Assembly: GCF_022012475.1 (NCBI RefSeq)
Contig: NZ_JAKLWS010000018.1
Span: forward strand, 20,224 to 84,223
DNA: 64,000 nt
DNA from: Rhodohalobacter sulfatireducens
GTDB taxonomy: Bacteria; Bacteroidota; Rhodothermia; Balneolales; Balneolaceae
Direction of reading: 5' to 3'
Program-made: the position numbers and the translations under genes
Notes under the pieces: model-generated
Told to the model about the DNA's origin: nothing
Database searches by the model: none
The model's input: only the letters and a program-made list of their open reading frames with translations
Shown here: in pieces, positions 46,224-55,100 of the stretch
Position numbering within the stretch: position 1 is the first letter of the stretch
Layout of the letters: every line of letters starts with the position of its first letter

Positions 46224-46700
46224 TTAGTTCCAATTTGGAGCGTTCCTTAGCGTGGTACGATCAAGGCTACCAATAGCGTCTTCAGAGTTTGGATTCTCTA
46301 AGAGGTAGAGTGTAGGTCTGATTGTATCGTTAAGTGTGTACTCAAATCGCGGATGTGGAGGTCTCGGTGAGTAAACGATTGAATCCGGATTGTAAGTTGC
46401 GGGCTCCATAAATGTAAACATTGAATCGCCACGGGCGGTCATCAATGAATCTGTTTTCAAAAATGATACAAGGCTATCCAGGCCACCATCGGTGGGTGGG
46501 AAATTCCCTCGCCGTCTTTCATACTGAACAAGTACATCACGAACCAACTCCATTCGATGGCGCTCACGCTCAACCATCTGTTCTTCTTCAATGACTCTTT
46601 GATAGGGCTCAACAAGTGATCGATATAAAAACCATGATAGAACTACAATAAGAACAGCTAAGACAATGGTTATGATGTTGTTTCGAGTTTTTAAATCCAT
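46224..46700 (-). CDS. Single-pass membrane protein with pseudopilin-like segment, unknown function
   Basis: Protein of 158 residues with one N-terminal membrane helix (IITIVLAVLIVVLSWFLYRS, about 9-28), a charged coiled-coil-like stretch (about 36-58) and a segment LVQYERRRGNFPPTDGGLDS that resembles the region after the helix of GspG-type pseudopilins (Y-x-x-x-x-G-x-Y/F-P-T-x-x-GL). The remaining 80 residues are low in hydrophobics and end NAPNWN. It is first in the DUF3822-rsmD unit (1-bp gap). Perhaps an envelope component; no firm family. Confidence 0.7.
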   Translation of the reverse strand: MDLKTRNNIITIVLAVLIVVLSWFLYRSLVEPYQRVIEEEQMVERERHRMELVRDVLVQYERRRGNFPPTDGGLDSLVSFLKTDSLMTARGDSMFTFMEPATYNPDSIVYSPRPPHPRFEYTLNDTIRPTLYLLENPNSEDAIGSLDRTTLRNAPNWN

Positions 46701-46811
46701 GTGAAAAAATGTGTTGGTTTGCTGTAACGTAAATGAAATTTAGAAGAAGCAAAATAAATGCAGACAGTATGACATGCAACTTTCTAATCACCTGAGCGCA
46801 AAAGTTTACAA

Positions 46812-47492
46812 TCATTTTGTCTGCAGTTCCTCTACAGGTAAAAGTAATGATAAAATTTCAATGAAGTAGCTGTGAAGTCCCCTATTTTTAAATTTTTTGT
46901 AGAAATCTATGTTAAGTTCGTTTTTCTCTAAAATTTGCAGTTGAAATTCTTTCCCGTAAAGCTCCTCAAGTTCTTCTGTAGATACGCTGAAGGGCGGTCC
47001 GTTCATCTCCTCCTGGCGGTAATGGTACATATGCTGAAGTATGATAGTTTTATCTGAAGTAAGTTCAAGAATTTTTTCAGCATAAAGTGTTCTCATCTTT
47101 GCGGGAAGTGCAACTAATGCAGCTCTGTCAAATACCAGATCAAGGGGAGGAAGTTTGTGTTTGGGGAGTTTAAAAAAATCGCCGTTCCAGATTTCGATAT
47201 TTTGGATGCGGTAAATTTTGAAATCCGCAAATGTAGATATTTCTGCATCCAGTGAATTTTCAATAAGAAATTGTTCCACTGCGAGATTGGATATTTCTAC
47301 ACCTACAACTTTTTTACAATGCTCGGCCAGCCAAAGCAGGTCTTTACTTTTTCCACATAGCGGAACAAACGTGTTAGGGTTATTGCCCAGTGGGATTGAA
47401 TCCCAATACTTTTCCAGGCCTGGGTATCCATCTTCCATGTGAAAACCGATCTTTCCTTTTTGCCATTTACTCTTCCAGTAACTCAATTCCAT
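46812..47492 (-). CDS. Thiopurine S-methyltransferase (TPMT) family protein
   Basis: Class I SAM-dependent methyltransferase of 226 residues. The N-terminus MELSYWKSKWQKGKIGFHME reads like bacterial TPMT (W-x-x-R/K-W-x-x-x-x-x-G-FH), followed by VPLCGKSKDLLWLAEHCKKV (SAM-binding, in place of the usual GxGxG) and VFDRAALVALP. Bacterial relatives methylate tellurite, selenite or other chalcogen compounds. The start at 47492 is chosen because the conserved domain starts there; the frame runs on to 47546. Divergent from mgtC with 72 bp between. Confidence 0.88.
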   Translation of the reverse strand: MELSYWKSKWQKGKIGFHMEDGYPGLEKYWDSIPLGNNPNTFVPLCGKSKDLLWLAEHCKKVVGVEISNLAVEQFLIENSLDAEISTFADFKIYRIQNIEIWNGDFFKLPKHKLPPLDLVFDRAALVALPAKMRTLYAEKILELTSDKTIILQHMYHYRQEEMNGPPFSVSTEELEELYGKEFQLQILEKNELNIDFYKKFKNRGLHSYFIEILSLLLPVEELQTK

Positions 47493-47564
47493 AGGTTGTG
47501 AGTTTTGATTCAATTTTTGCGACCTTTGGGTAATCAAATATATCAATATAAAAAAAGGTGAATT

Positions 47565-48029
47565 ATGGAATCCGCTTTACAATGGGAAGTTGTGGGAAAA
47601 GTTGCTTTCGCTATTTTTTTAGGCGGTTTGATAGGATTAGAACGTGAATGGGCATCGAAACCGGCCGGGTTTCGAACTCATATGCTAATAGCCGGTGCAT
47701 CCACCCTGTTTGTGATTCTTGGTGATATCATGATTCATCAGTTTGCCCAGCGTGCTATGCCAGAAATGCTGCAAACAGACCCGATTCGTATCATGGAAGC
47801 TATTATTACGGGAATCAGCTTCCTGGGTGCAGGTACAATCATATTCAAAGACCAGATCAATACGGTGGAAGGATTGACGACGGCCGCTTCGATCCTTTTT
47901 GTGGCCGGTATCGGGATAGCGGTGGCACTTAGTCTTTATACTCTCTCATTTCTGTTAACCGCAATGGTGATACTGGTACTGTTGGTTCTTGGATTTGTGC
48001 AAAACAGAATTGAGGGATATCATCAATAG
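47565..48029 (+). CDS. MgtC/SapB family membrane protein
   Basis: Inner-membrane protein of 154 residues with four or five helices and the MgtC signatures FLGGLIGLEREWASKPAGFRTHML and GISFLGAGTIIFKD, then VEGLTTAASILFVAGIGIAV. It has no C-terminal ACT-like cytoplasmic domain, as in short SapB-type members. The role (magnesium or acid stress related) is by family; direct function is unresolved. 38 bp before the MATE gene on the same strand. Confidence 0.93.
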   Translation: MESALQWEVVGKVAFAIFLGGLIGLEREWASKPAGFRTHMLIAGASTLFVILGDIMIHQFAQRAMPEMLQTDPIRIMEAIITGISFLGAGTIIFKDQINTVEGLTTAASILFVAGIGIAVALSLYTLSFLLTAMVILVLLVLGFVQNRIEGYHQ

Positions 48030-48067
48030 TCAGCTCATAAAAACACTCAGAAGCAAAAAGCTTTCGG

Positions 48068-49363
48068 TTGAATCGTAAGATCCTTCGTCTCGCCATTCCG
48101 AACATCATCAGTAACCTTTCGGTGCCGTTATTAGGTGCCGTGGATACCGCTTTGGTAGGTCATCTGGAAGAGGTGTATTACCTCGGTGCCCTGGCTGTAG
48201 GAAGTGTTATTTTCAATTTTATATTCTGGGGATTCGGGTTTCTGCGAATGGGTACCACAGGGCTTACCGCACAGGAGTACGGCAGGAGAGATCGCGTAAA
48301 AATGATGATGATTCTTGCAAGAGTGCAGTTTTTGGCTCTTTTGATTGGCCTCGCAATTCTTCTGCTACAGTCTCCCATAGCTATGCTCAGCCTTTGGCTG
48401 ATTGACAGTACACAGGAAGTGGCCGAGTATACCCGGGTCTATTATGATATTCGAATTTTAACAGCCCCGGGAGTTCTTGCTTTGTATGGAATCAATGGGT
48501 GGTTTTTGGGCATGCAAAATGCAAAATTCCCGATGATTATTACCATTGTCCTAAACATGTTGAACATAGCGTTTAATGTTTGGTTCATCTATGGACTTGG
48601 AATGCACGTTGATGGTGTTGCCTGGGGAACGCTTGTCTCAACATACCTGGCACTGTTACTCGCCATTTTTCTCTTTCTGAAGAGATACAAGAAACATCTA
48701 ACGGATTACAAACAAGAGTTGTTGCTAAACGTGGAGGAGCTCAAGAAATACTTTTCTGTGAACCGGGATATTTTTATTCGTACCCTATGCCTCATCTTTG
48801 CTTTCTCGTTTTTTACAGCCGTTTCAGCCAAACAGGGTGATTTAATACTGGCAGCGAACACGATTTTGCTTCAACTCTGGTTTATTGTTTCATACGGAAT
48901 CGACGGATTTGCATACGCTGCGGAAAGTTTGGTGGGAAGGTTTAAGGGCAGTCTTGAGGAAAATAAACTTACAAAAGCCGTCTGGTATAATATTGGTTGG
49001 GGCTTATTTCTCGGGGTGATGGGCTCGCTGGCCTACGCACTGTTCGGGAACCAGATACTCTACATATTTACAGATAAGGCTGATGTAATTGCCGTTGCAA
49101 AATCAGTTCTGTTTTGGACTATTTTAGCACCTCTGGTATCGAGTTTTTGCTACATTTTAGATGGCGTTTATATCGGGGCTACTGAAACCAAACCGATGCG
49201 GAATACGATGATCGTTGCTACATTTCTTGTATTTCTGCCCACATATTACGGTGCTACTTATCTTTTTGGAAAACACGGACTTTGGCTGGCGATGGTACTT
49301 TTTATGATTACAAGAGGAGTAGCATTAGGGGTATACCTCCCAAAAACTGTATTAGAAAAATAA
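48068..49363 (+). CDS. MATE-family multidrug/toxin efflux transporter (DinF-like)
   Basis: Inner-membrane antiporter of 431 residues with 12 hydrophobic segments. The N-terminal motif AIPNIISNLSVPLLGAVDTALVGHL and the repeat of this pattern in the second half (NVEELKKYFSVNRDIFIRT) fit the DinF subfamily of MATE. The frame opens with TTG at 48068 (NRKILRLAIPNI); no ATG is available before the first helix. It follows MgtC by 38 bp. Substrate unknown. Confidence 0.92.
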   Translation: MNRKILRLAIPNIISNLSVPLLGAVDTALVGHLEEVYYLGALAVGSVIFNFIFWGFGFLRMGTTGLTAQEYGRRDRVKMMMILARVQFLALLIGLAILLLQSPIAMLSLWLIDSTQEVAEYTRVYYDIRILTAPGVLALYGINGWFLGMQNAKFPMIITIVLNMLNIAFNVWFIYGLGMHVDGVAWGTLVSTYLALLLAIFLFLKRYKKHLTDYKQELLLNVEELKKYFSVNRDIFIRTLCLIFAFSFFTAVSAKQGDLILAANTILLQLWFIVSYGIDGFAYAAESLVGRFKGSLEENKLTKAVWYNIGWGLFLGVMGSLAYALFGNQILYIFTDKADVIAVAKSVLFWTILAPLVSSFCYILDGVYIGATETKPMRNTMIVATFLVFLPTYYGATYLFGKHGLWLAMVLFMITRGVALGVYLPKTVLEK

Positions 49364-49440
49364 GCTGCAGAAATATTTCTTTTCTAATATAGAATTAAAT
49401 GGTAAAATCCGTATTGAAACTGTTATCACTAAGTCGGGGA

Positions 49441-49950
49441 ATGACTGTGAAATCAAAAAAAGTGCTGCTGATGCGGCATGCTAAATCATCCTGGAATAAT
49501 CCGGGGTTGAAAGATTTTGATCGTCCGCTTAATAAGCGGGGTAAACGAGATGCTCCCCGGATGGGGCAATATTTAAAAGAATTGGAGCTAATCCCCAATC
49601 AAATATTCAGCTCACCGGCAGAACGTGCGAAATCAACAATTCTTGAAGTTATTCGCGAGCTGGATTTGCCGGCCAGCCAAATAGCGTGGGACCAAAACCT
49701 CTATTTTAATGGTGTGAAATCATACTTGGATGTTATTAGGAGTGCAGACGACAGTTTCGGCATTATAATGACCGTTGGCCATAACCCTATGACAGAAGAT
49801 GCAATTTTAACTTTGTCGAACCACTCGACAAGGAAAGCAATTAAAACCGCCACTATCGCCTGCTTTGAATTTGCAGTGGACTCCTGGGAAAATGTTGAAC
49901 CGAATCCGGACGCACTCAAATGGGTTGTTGGACCCAAGGATTTGAAGTAG
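49441..49950 (+). CDS. SixA-like phosphohistidine phosphatase
   Basis: Histidine-phosphatase superfamily protein of 169 residues. The catalytic RHAK motif is in LLMRHAKSSWNNPGLKDFDR; LNKRGKRDAPRMGQYLKEL, FSSPAERAKST and VGHNP (second His) follow as in SixA, which removes phosphate from histidine phosphotransfer domains. The start at 49441 (MTVKSKK) is preferred by comparison with family length; an upstream ATG at 49399 in frame is possible. Its neighbourhood with a kinase array 600 bp on is suggestive but not evidence of partnership. Confidence 0.9.
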   Translation: MTVKSKKVLLMRHAKSSWNNPGLKDFDRPLNKRGKRDAPRMGQYLKELELIPNQIFSSPAERAKSTILEVIRELDLPASQIAWDQNLYFNGVKSYLDVIRSADDSFGIIMTVGHNPMTEDAILTLSNHSTRKAIKTATIACFEFAVDSWENVEPNPDALKWVVGPKDLK

Positions 49951-50092
49951 CAGTTCAACCAAAGTGAAGTGAAATGGAATCTGTATCCACTATAATCTGT
50001 GGATGCGGTAGGATTCTTCTAAAATTTTAGTTGTATATCTCTCCCCAAAATATTTTTATATTCAAGCACTCAATCTAAAAGAGAATAAATCC

Positions 50093-50443
50093 ATGATTTA
50101 CAAACAGAAATTCTATTACCTAACGAAAACTCCTTTAAGTGCAGAAGGCCCCGAAGATGTTGAGATTATTGACCGGGCTGATGATAGCGGTCAGTTCCCG
50201 GATCTTTTCCAGGAGTACGAAGAGCTTCGGTCGCATGCATTTAATGAAGATGACCTGTATAGCATTGTACGGGCTGATGATATTTACGACCTGATCCGAA
50301 CGGGCACAGAAGATGAGGCAAAAGAATTAGCTTTTGAAAACGCCGAATCCGATATCATAACGAATTTACAGCATCGCGTGGCACAGAAGAACGATAAAGA
50401 CGCTGCAGCTATTCTCAAGGAAGTTCACCAGATTGAGGGTTGA
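50093..50443 (+). CDS. Acidic hypothetical protein
   Basis: Acidic protein of 116 residues with a beta-like start (MIYKQKFYYLTKTPLS) and then helical, Glu/Asp-rich sequence (PDLFQEYEELRSHAFNEDDL, GTEDEAKELAFENAESD). No recognisable family. The coding bias and the clear end 7 bp before an inverted repeat support it as real. No operon partner on the same strand. Confidence 0.65.
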   Translation: MIYKQKFYYLTKTPLSAEGPEDVEIIDRADDSGQFPDLFQEYEELRSHAFNEDDLYSIVRADDIYDLIRTGTEDEAKELAFENAESDIITNLQHRVAQKNDKDAAAILKEVHQIEG

Positions 50444-50449
50444 AAATTT

Positions 50450-50519
50450 AATTGGGTATAACGAAACCTGACGGGTTTTTTACTGACTGTTAGTTAAAAA
50501 TCTGACAGGTTTCCCAATT
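50450..50519. terminator. Large imperfect hairpin at the convergent ends of the hypothetical gene and the kinase array
   Basis: Outer arms AATTGG / CCAATT and inner arms GAAACCTG / CAGGTTTC are reverse complements, separated by TTTTTT and AAAAA runs. It lies between the stop of the plus-strand gene (50443) and the last minus-strand gene (stop 50565) and could terminate both. Confidence 0.6.
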
Positions 50520-50564
50520 AGCATATAAAATTACAAAAGCTTTCTAACCCAATCGGTGCAGGCT

Positions 50565-51740
50565 TTAATTCCCCTCATATTTTGTGGTAAGTACCGTTAT
50601 ATCATCAGACTGAGGTGCGCTGCCGGCAAATTTCATCACTTCAAGAAAAAGTCCCTTCACAAGCGGGTTTAATTTCTTGTCGGCTGATTTTTCGAGGTAT
50701 TCAATAACCCGTTCTTCATCAAAAAAGCCGCCGCTGTCGTTTTCTGCTTCTGTTACACCATCTGTGAATGTAACGATGGAGTCGCCGGGTTCTAACTTCA
50801 CGGTTGACATATCGTACTCGGCACCTTCAAATTTTCCGAGGAGCAATCCACCCACATCACTTAATTCCTTCACATTACCATCTTTGGAAAGCAGATATGG
50901 TAAATTGTGTCCGCCATTACAGTAACTGAGCTCCCCTTTTTTAAGGTCAATGATACCGTAAAATACAGTAACAAACGTTGTGATGTCACTTTCGGGAATC
51001 AGCATATTATTTACTTTTGTGATGCACTCGGCCGGGTTTAAAACTTCCGAGCCAATTGATTTCAGCATCGTTCGGCAAACAGCCATATAGATTGCAGCGG
51101 GCATTCCCTTTCCGGAAACATCCCCGATAAAGAATACGAACTTATCGTCATCCACTTTAAAGAAGTCATAAAAATCGCCACCAACATGTTTGGCCGCAAT
51201 CATGTGGGCATACACATCGAAGCGCTCATCTTCTTCATAAACAGGAAAATCTTGCTTTAAAATCTTTTGCTGAATTCGTGCGGCCATATCAAGGTCGTAA
51301 TTTAACGAGCTGAGCTGCTCTTCCATCTCCATAGTATTCTGGATACGGGCAATCTCTTTCAGCGTTTTCTCGATGGTAGTTTCCAGGTCGTTAAAGTCTA
51401 TGGGCTTGGTTACAAAATCGTATGCCCCGCGGTTCATGGCCGTGCGAATATTTTCCATATCGCCATAAGCCGACACCATAATCGCTTTCAGGTCGTTCCG
51501 TTGGAGATCCTGAAGTTCGTCGAGCAGCGTCAGGCCGTCCATCTTCGGCATATTGATATCGCTTAAGATCAGGGAAATGGTACTGTTTTCAGAGATTTTA
51601 TCCAGTGCATCTCGTCCGTTTTCTGCAAATAAAAACTCATATTCTTTAGAACGAACTTTATGTCTGAATTTTTGCATCATCAGCATCTGAAGATCTGGTT
51701 CGTCATCAACTACCAGGATTTTATGGCCAGAATTATTCAT
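50565..51740 (-). CDS. Response regulator fused to SpoIIE-type PP2C phosphatase (RsbU-like)
   Basis: Cytoplasmic output protein of 391 residues. The receiver (1-125) has DD at 11-12, phospho-acceptor Asp in LILSDINMPKMDG (about 58), VSAYGD and Lys in FVTKPID. A helical linker (about 130-170) leads to a serine/threonine phosphatase domain (about 175-390) with metal-binding VGGDFYDFF, FIGDVSGKGMPAA, NGGHNLPYLL and FTDGVTEAEN. RsbU-like phosphatases usually dephosphorylate an anti-sigma-factor antagonist. It is the last gene of the kinase array, 4 bp after a lone receiver gene, and is the only visible output domain of that array. No STAS or anti-sigma gene is in view. Confidence 0.95.
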   Translation of the reverse strand: MNNSGHKILVVDDEPDLQMLMMQKFRHKVRSKEYEFLFAENGRDALDKISENSTISLILSDINMPKMDGLTLLDELQDLQRNDLKAIMVSAYGDMENIRTAMNRGAYDFVTKPIDFNDLETTIEKTLKEIARIQNTMEMEEQLSSLNYDLDMAARIQQKILKQDFPVYEEDERFDVYAHMIAAKHVGGDFYDFFKVDDDKFVFFIGDVSGKGMPAAIYMAVCRTMLKSIGSEVLNPAECITKVNNMLIPESDITTFVTVFYGIIDLKKGELSYCNGGHNLPYLLSKDGNVKELSDVGGLLLGKFEGAEYDMSTVKLEPGDSIVTFTDGVTEAENDSGGFFDEERVIEYLEKSADKKLNPLVKGLFLEVMKFAGSAPQSDDITVLTTKYEGN

Positions 51741-51744
51741 TTTT

Positions 51745-52131
51745 TTACTCCGTTTCTTGGTTCAGCATATTATAGATTTCAGATCGCAGCGACTCAAAAT
51801 CAATAGGTTTTGTAAAAAATTCCTTTGCACCAGATTCAATTGCTTTGTTGTAGTTTTCATTATCACCATAAGCCGAAATCATACTCACATTGATTTCAGG
51901 ATACTCAGATTTGATCTTTTCAAGCAGTTCAATTCCGGTCATTCCCGGCATGTTAATATCAGAAAATACATAAACTACATCCGGTGGATTTGAACTGTTC
52001 AAAACCGAAAGAGCCTCTTCACCTGAAAAAGCAAAAATAAGTTCGATCTCACCCTTGCGAATTTCTTTACGAAATTTCTGCCGAAATAACATTTCAACAT
52101 CTTTTTCATCATCAACAACTAAGAATTTCAT
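51745..52131 (-). CDS. Single-domain response regulator
   Basis: Receiver domain only, 128 residues, no output domain. Acidic pocket DDE at 6-8, phospho-acceptor Asp in VFSDINMPGMTG (about 57), MISAYGD and Lys in FFTKPID. It resembles the receiver half of the following phosphatase fusion (VVDDE, QKFR, SDINMP), suggesting duplication. It is 11 bp downstream of the 1503-residue kinase gene and 4 bp upstream of the RR-PP2C gene. It may shuttle phosphate between the kinases, act as a sink, or regulate the phosphatase by competition. Confidence 0.95.
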   Translation of the reverse strand: MKFLVVDDEKDVEMLFRQKFRKEIRKGEIELIFAFSGEEALSVLNSSNPPDVVYVFSDINMPGMTGIELLEKIKSEYPEINVSMISAYGDNENYNKAIESGAKEFFTKPIDFESLRSEIYNMLNQETE

Positions 52132-52142
52132 ATATATCTTGA

Positions 52143-55100
52143 TTATTTACTTTGGTATGGAATTTTTACGAAAAAGCGTGTGAATGAATCCGGTTCGGTT
52201 TCCACGTCCATTTGTCCCCCATGACCTTTCACAATATCATTTGTGATAGAAAGGCCTAAACCGGTGCCTTCTTTCCCTTTTTTTGTTGTAAAAAACGGCT
52301 GTAAAATTTTGTCTTTCAATTCAGGCGGAATGCCGGGTCCGTTATCTTCAATTTTAATGTTCAGGTAACGGTCGTTATGTTCAGTGCTAACCTTTAGTTC
52401 TGGTGTATAAGAATCACCACTTCCAGAACTGTTATCAGCATTTTGAAGCTTTTCGCGCATTGCATCAAACGCATTATTGCAAAGATTCAAAATCACCCTG
52501 CTGAAATCTTCTGCAATTAACGGAATTTCTTTTGCATTTTCATCTAAATTGAGGTTAATATCAACATTTATGGGATTTTTACTTGCACGCATTCCATGAA
52601 ATGAGAGATTAACATATTCCTTAATTAGAGCATTCATATCTGTGGGTTCTACTTTGCCGCTGCCTCCACGAGAATGTTGCAACATCGATTTTACAATACC
52701 GTCGGCCCGAGTGCCATGTTCGTGAATTTTTTTAAGGTTCATCTCTACGTCATCAAGGATTTCCACGGCTAAATCCATGGCGTCCCCGGGAAGAGTCGTA
52801 TCGCGATACGCCCTTACGGTTTCGAGCTCGTCACGTATTTCTTGCAATAGTTCCACAGACAAATCCGAAAAATTATTCACAAAGTTCAATGGATTTTTGA
52901 TCTCGTGAGCAATGCCCGCGGTAAGCTGCCCCAATGAAGCTAATTTTTCTTGTTGAACCAGTTGTTCCTGGGCGGCTTTCAAGTCGTTTAGAGCTGATCT
53001 GAGTTTTTCATACGACTCGGCGTTCTGCATGGCCACACCCACGTTCGCGGCAATTGTTGTTAGAAGCCGCTGATCGTTTACATTAAATCTGTTTTCCTGC
53101 TCCGTACTTTGAACACTAATTACACCTGTGGGCTTGTCTCCTATTGAGATGGGGACACCGAGATACGATGAGGTAGCTTTCCCTATCTGTTTAGCCTGCA
53201 GCTGGTCCTGAATCTCCTCAATATCCTTGTTAATCAGAAGAGGTTTATTCGATTTTATAATTTTCTCAGTAAATCCATCTCCAAATTTACGCGGCTCAGA
53301 TTTGTCACCATATTCAAACGGGAAGTGAATCATATCTGTTTCCCGGTTATGCAGGGCCACATAGACGATATCGGCCTTGAATGTTTCTTTCATCAATTCA
53401 CCAACGAGATTGATCAGGGCGTCAAATTCAAGCTGAGAGACCAGTGCCTGACTGATTCTATTGACGGTTTGAAGCTCCGTTGCACGCTGTTCAGTTTCAG
53501 CGAGCAGCCGTGCAGTTTCATTAAAAAGCCTGGCGTTTTCAATCGCTACACTCATACTGTTTGTGAGTGTGGTTATCAGTTGGAGATCACTTTCAGTAAA
53601 GGCGTGTTCCTCTTCTACATTTTGCAGGCTTACTGAACCCACAACGGTCTCTCCTACAATCATCGGAACAAAAAGCGCTGATTTTGGCGCCAGGCCTTTT
53701 GTGGCCGGTGCTTCACCATGTTTTGCAGCCCAACCTGCGAAATCTTCATTGATGAGTAAATGCTCTTTATTATCGATCAAAATTTTATTGGCAAAAATAA
53801 ATGGTTGCGGATCAACTGTAATCTCTTCTCCATTTTCTACTGCATATTGCCAATATTCGAGGCCGGTATCGTGATCGAACGTCCGAATAATCATCGTTTG
53901 TGTATCCAGAACATCGCAAATCTTTTCTCCCACCAGTTTGTAGATTGCCCCCATATCCATTTCGCGGACGAGTCCATCCTGTACGCTGTTTATCACCGCC
54001 AACTCAGCATTTCGCTGTTCTGTTTCAGCAAGGAGCCTTGTGGTTTCGTTGAACAGTCGTGCATTCTCTATCGCCACACTCATACTGTTGATGAGAGTTC
54101 CGAGAAGGCGAATATCTGAATTACTAAAGGCTCGCTCCTTATCCAGGTTTTGGAGTGTTACATAACCCCGGACTTTATCACCAATTTTCATGGGTACAAA
54201 CAGTGCCGATTTTGGCATCTCTGTACCGGGTAATGCTTCTGGCTCTTTTTCCAGGATGGCCGCTACATCAGTAAGCAGATTTTCATTAAAAATCAGCATC
54301 TTTTTCTTGCTGATCAGTAATTTTCGAACCTTATCGAGGGGCTTGGGATCATGATACATTCGTTTTCCATCCTCAAAAGAGTATTGAAAGAGCTCCATCT
54401 CTCTTTTACTATCAAACGTACTGATTCCAACAACCTGCGCGTCAAACAGCTCTCGAATACGATCACCCACCAAATCATAAATCCCTTGCATATCCATTTC
54501 AGCCACAAGTCCTTGCTGAACGCTGTTAATCACAGCCAGTTCTGCATTTCGTTGCTCAGTCTCATTAAAGAGTCGGGCATTTTCGAGTGCTACACTCATA
54601 CTGTTAGCGAGAGTACTAAGCAGGCGAACATCCGATACAGGGAAGGCTTGCTCGCGATCTAAGTTTTGAAGACTTACATATCCTCGTACAGAATCGCCAA
54701 TTACCAACGGAACAAATAAAACGGATTTTGGAAGGTCGGTTCCTGGAACGGCTTCGGGTTTAATTCCCAATATTTCTTGTGCCCGGTCCGGAAATTTTTC
54801 ATTGATTAAAATCATCTCCTTTGTTTTAATCAATCGTTTTCTAAAGTTGTCAAGCGGCCTGGGGTCCGGATATAGTCGTTCTCCGTCCTCATATTGGTAC
54901 TGAAAAATCTCTTTTCCACTATCGTGGTCAAATGTACAAATCATAGCAACTTGTGCATCAAAAAGATCACGTATTCGGTCTCCAACCAAATCATAGATGC
55001 TTTGCAGATCCATCTCGGCCACAAGTCCTTGCTGAACGCTATTAATCACAGCCAGTTCTGCATTTCGTTGCTCAGTCTCGTTAAAGAGTCGGGCATTTTC

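Noticed and set aside
49399..49440. Upstream start for the SixA-like gene
   Set aside because: Adds 14 residues with no domain match; kept only as an alternative.
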